From an uncultured Lewinella sp. (GTDB lineage: Bacteria > Bacteroidota > Bacteroidia > Chitinophagales > Saprospiraceae): DNA of 8,838 nucleotides. A model generated the notes under the pieces. The model was not told the DNA's origin. It made no database searches and saw only the letters and a program-made list of their open reading frames with translations. Location: positions 1-8,838 of the forward strand of contig CALIGP010000108.1 in assembly GCA_938021455.1 (NCBI GenBank). The letters run 5' to 3'. Positions 5,472-8,838 of this stretch are shown here, piece after piece. The first letter of the stretch is position 1. Each line of letters begins with the position of its first letter. The translations under genes and the position numbers were made by a program.

Positions 5472-5831
5472 ATGCAAAAACTAGCCGCTCGCGAAGAGCA
5501 AATCATGTTGATCCTATGGCGCCTTGAAAAAGCCTTCGTCAAGGAGATCGTCGAGAAGTTCCCGGAACCAAAGCCTCACTATAACTCTATCTCTACCCTA
5601 GTACGAATCCTGGAAGAGAAGGGCTTTATTGGTCATACCGCTTTTGGGCGTACCCATCAGTATCATCCTTTGATCAGTCAGGAGGAATACACCAATCAGG
5701 AAGTGGAAGATGTGGTGGACAAGTACTTCGAGAACTCTTTTCAGAAGATGATTTCCCATTTCGCCAAAGAAGAAAAAGTCAGTTCGGCGGAGTTAGAGGA
5801 AATCCTGAAGATGATCAAAAAAGACAAGTAA
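5472..5831 (+). CDS. BlaI/MecI/CopY-family transcriptional repressor
   Basis: A 119-residue winged-helix repressor. The N-terminal domain (LAAREEQIMLILWRLEKAFVKEIVEKF) and the recognition-helix region (NSISTLVRILEEKGFI, about 38-53) followed by the wing GHTAFGRTHQYHPL are those of the BlaI/MecI family. The C-terminal helices (70-119) form the dimerisation part. In staphylococcal and Bacillus BlaI/MecI the switch is proteolysis between Asn101 and Phe102; by eye alignment the equivalent here is His96-Phe97 in KMISHFAKEEK. The gene follows a promoter flanked by dyad half-sites, so autorepression is very likely. The M56 protease gene starts two bases after its stop, the classical repressor/anti-repressor pairing. 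No beta-lactamase or PBP2a gene is in the window, so a beta-lactam role should not be assumed. A Cys-rich metal site, as in CopY, is absent. Confidence 0.94.
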   Translation: MQKLAAREEQIMLILWRLEKAFVKEIVEKFPEPKPHYNSISTLVRILEEKGFIGHTAFGRTHQYHPLISQEEYTNQEVEDVVDKYFENSFQKMISHFAKEEKVSSAELEEILKMIKKDK

Positions 5832-5833
5832 TC

Positions 5834-7642
5834 ATGAGCTATTTATTTCACGTATCCATACTGCTGGCGGGCCTTTACCTTTTCTATTGGCTATTGTTAC
5901 GGCGGGAGACTTTTTTCCAGCTAAACCGCTGGTTACTGATAGGGAGTTTAGTATTAGCGATTGGCTTGCCATTGCTTAAAGTACCTGCGGGGTGGTCATT
6001 ACGTACAGCCCCCTCTACGATTGCGTTACCGGAGTTAGGCTTGAATACGAGAGATGAATCTTTGGAGGCAACGGAATTCACCTTGCCGGTGGAAGGTCTT
6101 CAGGAAGAACTGCAAACTGCGACAGCCCAAAAAAGCGCCATTAGCGAGCAGATCTCCACCATTGGGTTGCCTGGCTGGTTGTTTGTCATTTACCTGCTTG
6201 GCGTTGGTGTTTTCGCGGTAGCTTTCCTTCTACAGCTTATTGTGGTGTTGAGAAAGCGACGTGGATTAGCCACCATCCGGGATGGAGGATTCACGATCTA
6301 CGAACTCGAAGATGATACTCCCCCGTTTTCTTTTGGAAAATGGATTTTCCTGAACCCAGGAAAGTATGACCCTGATACCTATCACCAAATACTGGAGCAC
6401 GAAAAACTACACGTTGCCCAAGCACACACCCTGGATAAAGTGTTGGCAGAAATAGTCGTTGTGGCCCTTTGGTTTAATCCATTTGCGTGGATGATGCGAA
6501 CAGCGATAACCAAGAACCTGGAATATTTGACGGATGCAGAGATGTTGGATGCGGGTATAGATGCCACGAGCTACCAACTCAGTTTGGTGAAGGTATCTGT
6601 TCCCCAATATGCTCTTAGTTTTTCCACTAATTACAATGAATCCTTTTTAAAATCCCGAGTAATTATGATGAATTCAAAAAAATCGAGTGCTAGCTCTAGT
6701 TGGAAGTACCTTTTACTATTACCAATGCTATTGCTTTCCGTACTAAGCCTGAACGCTACGCGGGTAGATATGCAGGATGGCCCGCTGTCTTCCGAGGCGG
6801 TGGCTGATAATCCTTCCACTACACCAAATGTGAGAGGCATACCGATTGGCGCTGAAGACCATGAAGATGGAGAAAAAGGCTGGAGTAAAGAACACCGGGA
6901 GACCATTACCAAAGAGTTTACTGCCGGAGCAAAAATGACCCTCGATGTTCATAATATTACGGGGGAGGTAAAAGTTCTCGGCTACTCCGGAGATAAAATT
7001 AAAGTAACAGTTGAGAAAGTGATTAAGGCTAAGTCAGATTCGGATTTACAACTTGGTATACAGGAGGTGAAGCTTGGTAGCCTGGAAAGGCCTGATCACT
7101 TATATCTCTACCACGAATCTCCTTACACCTCCATTAATGAGGACACGGGGAACTTTGAATTGGATAATTGTAATGGAGGAAATTGCTATGAATACCAGTT
7201 CTACCTCCATTATCAGGTAATGGTCCCTTACAATACGAACCTGAAGTTGTCCACCATTAATGGAGGGGATATTCTGGTGCAGAAAGTGGAGAGTGAATCC
7301 ATTGAGGCCCGCCACATTAGTGGGAGTGTCTATATGAAAGAAGTGGCTGGCGTTCGTGAAGTGTATACGATCAGTGGCCATATTGAGGTAGGTTTTACGA
7401 AGAACCCCGTTACGCCGACTTCTTTTGTGTCCACTAGTGGATACGTTAAACTAGATCTCCAAGACGGTTTTGGCGGAGAAGTTACCTACAGCACTTTAAG
7501 TGGTAATCTCTATTCTTCTTTCCCCGTCAACGGTAAAAAGACGGATAAAGCGCTTGGTAGTTCTTCTTCCCCGGTGCGCATTGGTGCGGGAGGCGAACGA
7601 ATGGAACTTCGATCCATTAGCGGGAGTCTGTACCTGAATTAG
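5834..7642 (+). CDS. M56 (BlaR1-like) membrane metalloprotease with a C-terminal DUF4097-like sensor domain
   Basis: A 602-residue membrane protein with BlaR1 topology: TM1 about 6-22, TM2 33-50, a periplasmic loop 51-112, TM3 113-138, a cytoplasmic protease loop 139-290, and TM4 291-307. The zinc motif HEKLH is at 189-193 with catalytic Glu190, followed by the typical hydrophobic helix and NPFAW (215-219). The third ligand is probably Glu230 in NLEYLTDAEML. In BlaR1 the part after TM4 is a penicillin-binding domain; here residues 360-602 instead resemble DUF4097/putative-adhesin domains. They show LDVHNITGEVKVLGYSGDKIKV, then SG turns at 496, 514, 535, 556 and 596, about every 20 residues, as in a beta-solenoid. 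Cys446 and Cys451 (CNGGNC) could form a disulfide. Residues 308-358 are a low-complexity linker. It is co-transcribed with the repressor and probably cleaves it when signalled; the signal is unknown. Confidence 0.92.
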   Translation: MSYLFHVSILLAGLYLFYWLLLRRETFFQLNRWLLIGSLVLAIGLPLLKVPAGWSLRTAPSTIALPELGLNTRDESLEATEFTLPVEGLQEELQTATAQKSAISEQISTIGLPGWLFVIYLLGVGVFAVAFLLQLIVVLRKRRGLATIRDGGFTIYELEDDTPPFSFGKWIFLNPGKYDPDTYHQILEHEKLHVAQAHTLDKVLAEIVVVALWFNPFAWMMRTAITKNLEYLTDAEMLDAGIDATSYQLSLVKVSVPQYALSFSTNYNESFLKSRVIMMNSKKSSASSSWKYLLLLPMLLLSVLSLNATRVDMQDGPLSSEAVADNPSTTPNVRGIPIGAEDHEDGEKGWSKEHRETITKEFTAGAKMTLDVHNITGEVKVLGYSGDKIKVTVEKVIKAKSDSDLQLGIQEVKLGSLERPDHLYLYHESPYTSINEDTGNFELDNCNGGNCYEYQFYLHYQVMVPYNTNLKLSTINGGDILVQKVESESIEARHISGSVYMKEVAGVREVYTISGHIEVGFTKNPVTPTSFVSTSGYVKLDLQDGFGGEVTYSTLSGNLYSSFPVNGKKTDKALGSSSSPVRIGAGGERMELRSISGSLYLN

Positions 7643-7698
7643 GGAGCGTCTTAACTACCTGTCTTTGAACGGTAGAGCTTAACCCAAAATGAATAGAA

Positions 7699-8838
7699 AT
7701 GAGAATTCTGATATTGCTGACGCTAGTCGGCCTACCACTCCTATGCGCTGGCCAAAATGCCAGCCTCTCTGGAAAGCTATTGGAAGCCGGGGATGTTCCC
7801 GCCATTTTTGCGACGGTCGCACTGTATCAAACCCTGGATAGCTCCTTAGTCAAGGTCGTTACCAGTGACGAATCAGGTGACTTCAAACTCACCCATCTAA
7901 CGGCGGGTAACTATTACCTGAGTGCCACCTATGTGGGCTACGAAACGTTGGTGCTCGATACGCTGGAGTTAACCGCCAAAGAAGACAGGGCTCTGGGGGT
8001 CTTTCATTTTTCTTCAGCTGTCGTGGGGCTGCAGGAAATTGCTGTGACGGCTACTCGCTCCTTGCTGGAAGTAAAAGCGGACCGGACGATCTTCAACGTA
8101 GCTGGTACTATTAATAGCGCAGGGTCAAATGCCATCTCTTTACTCCGAAAAGCACCTGGTGTAGTAGTCGGGAATAACGATGAAATATCAATTCTGGGGC
8201 GCTCCGGAGTACTGCTTTACGTAGACGGAAAACGCCTTCCTTTGAGTGGGCAGGAATTATCTGATTACCTCCGAAACCTCTCCGCAGAACAGATCGACCG
8301 GATCGAGATCATTACCAGCCCGGGAGCGAAGTACGAGGCGGAAGGCAATGGAGGAATTATCGATATCAGACTAAAACGAGCAGAAAACCTGGGCCTCAGC
8401 GGGAGCCTCGCCGCCTCCTACGGCCAGGGCCGGTATAACCAATCCAACCTGACCACTACGGCGGCTTACCGCAGTAAGCACATCAGTCTGTATGGGAACG
8501 TTGGACATTCTCAGGGCTCGCAGTACAATACAGCGATCTTTCGGAGTATCCTGAATGGGTTTTCCTTGGAAGAAACGGAAAACGGCTTGAGCAAATGGAA
8601 TGGCATTTATGGGCGGTTGGGTATAGATATATTTCTAGGTAAAGAGCATACCCTTGGTGTATTGATAAGCGGTGGTGATTTTGTATTGCCCCGACGGAAT
8701 ATAAACCGAAACCTGATTGCCAGTGCTGCTAACCCCTCAAGCATTGACAGTATCCTTGTTGCTACCAACCAGGTGAAAATTTTGAGTAAGCGCCATCAGG
8801 TTAACCTGAATTACCGCTATGAAGGAGAAAAGGGGGCA
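7699..8838 (+). CDS. Outer membrane beta-barrel protein with carboxypeptidase-regulatory-like and plug domains (3' end outside window)
   Basis: The first 380 codons of a TonB-receptor-like outer membrane protein; the frame is still open at the window end. Residues 1-18 are a signal peptide (MRILILLTLVGLPLLCAG) and cleavage would leave Gln19 first, as Bacteroidota exported proteins often have. Residues 20-108 form a carboxypeptidase regulatory-like beta-sandwich (SGKLLEAGDVPAIFATV through GNYYLSATYVGYE). A short VTATRS segment follows at 116-121. The plug domain runs from about 125 to 227 (LLRKAPGV, YVDGKRLPLSG, IDRIEIITSPGAKYEAEGNG, GIIDIRLKR), and the barrel begins near 230. The layout fits the outer-membrane beta-barrel family (OMP_b-brl_3) better than a classical SusC. 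The ATG at 7689 lies in another frame that closes early, so 7699 is the start. The gene lies 56 bases after the M56 gene with no terminator between, so it is probably the operon's output gene. The cargo is unknown. Confidence 0.9.
   Translation, partial: MRILILLTLVGLPLLCAGQNASLSGKLLEAGDVPAIFATVALYQTLDSSLVKVVTSDESGDFKLTHLTAGNYYLSATYVGYETLVLDTLELTAKEDRALGVFHFSSAVVGLQEIAVTATRSLLEVKADRTIFNVAGTINSAGSNAISLLRKAPGVVVGNNDEISILGRSGVLLYVDGKRLPLSGQELSDYLRNLSAEQIDRIEIITSPGAKYEAEGNGGIIDIRLKRAENLGLSGSLAASYGQGRYNQSNLTTTAAYRSKHISLYGNVGHSQGSQYNTAIFRSILNGFSLEETENGLSKWNGIYGRLGIDIFLGKEHTLGVLISGGDFVLPRRNINRNLIASAANPSSIDSILVATNQVKILSKRHQVNLNYRYEGEKGA

Noticed and set aside
5472..7642. Beta-lactam resistance regulators (blaI-blaR1) as a literal annotation
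   Set aside because: The sensor domain is not penicillin-binding and no beta-lactamase or altered PBP is nearby; only the family names apply.
7655..7675. CTACC-N11-GGTAG hairpin and TGTCTTTG between the M56 and outer membrane protein genes
   Set aside because: The stem is only 5 bp with no T-tract, and TGTCTTTG misses the A of TAnnTTTG, so neither a terminator nor a promoter can be supported.

Overview
The window looks like chromosomal DNA of a Bacteroidota bacterium, probably of the Saprospiria/Lewinella kind (phylum fairly sure, class a guess). The evidence is: promoter elements of the Bacteroidota type (TAnnTTTG with an upstream TTG/TTTC box), start codons without Shine-Dalgarno sequences, a PhoR-like kinase with the H-box context SHELKTPIFNIQGY, a BlaI/M56 pair, and a carboxypeptidase-regulatory-like/plug/beta-barrel outer membrane protein whose predicted mature N-terminus is Gln.

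Layout. 2-1326 (+): the 3' end of an OmpR/PhoB-type response regulator and its histidine kinase, overlapping by one base (TAGTG). 1435-1775 (+): a single-gene rpsU (bS21) unit with its own promoter and a strong terminator. 1776-2032: a non-coding repeat island with a ~53-bp unit repeated twice, a 16-bp T-free tandem repeat and a 21-bp direct repeat. 2032-3914 (-): a true (CWEN-type) nitrilase downstream of a short-chain dehydrogenase. 4125-5291 (+): a long-form FabH-like ketoacyl-ACP synthase III, divergent from the dehydrogenase and closed by a very good terminator. 5399-8838 (+): a BlaI/MecI-family repressor, an M56 (BlaR1-like) membrane metalloprotease two bases behind it, and, 56 bases further on, the first 380 codons of an outer membrane beta-barrel protein that runs off the window.

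The most interesting part is the last block. The blaI promoter is surrounded by AACTAA/TTAGTT half-sites placed exactly 10 bp apart, which looks like a multi-dimer operator for autorepression. The M56 protein has the full BlaR1 topology (four membrane segments with HEKLH in the cytoplasmic loop). In place of a penicillin-binding sensor its periplasmic part is a DUF4097-like domain ending in a ladder of x-S-G-x strands. A reasonable reading is a proteolysis-controlled derepression switch: an envelope signal is sensed by the DUF4097-like domain, the M56 protease inactivates BlaI, and the operon including the outer membrane protein is induced. The signal is unknown and the wiring is inferred from context.
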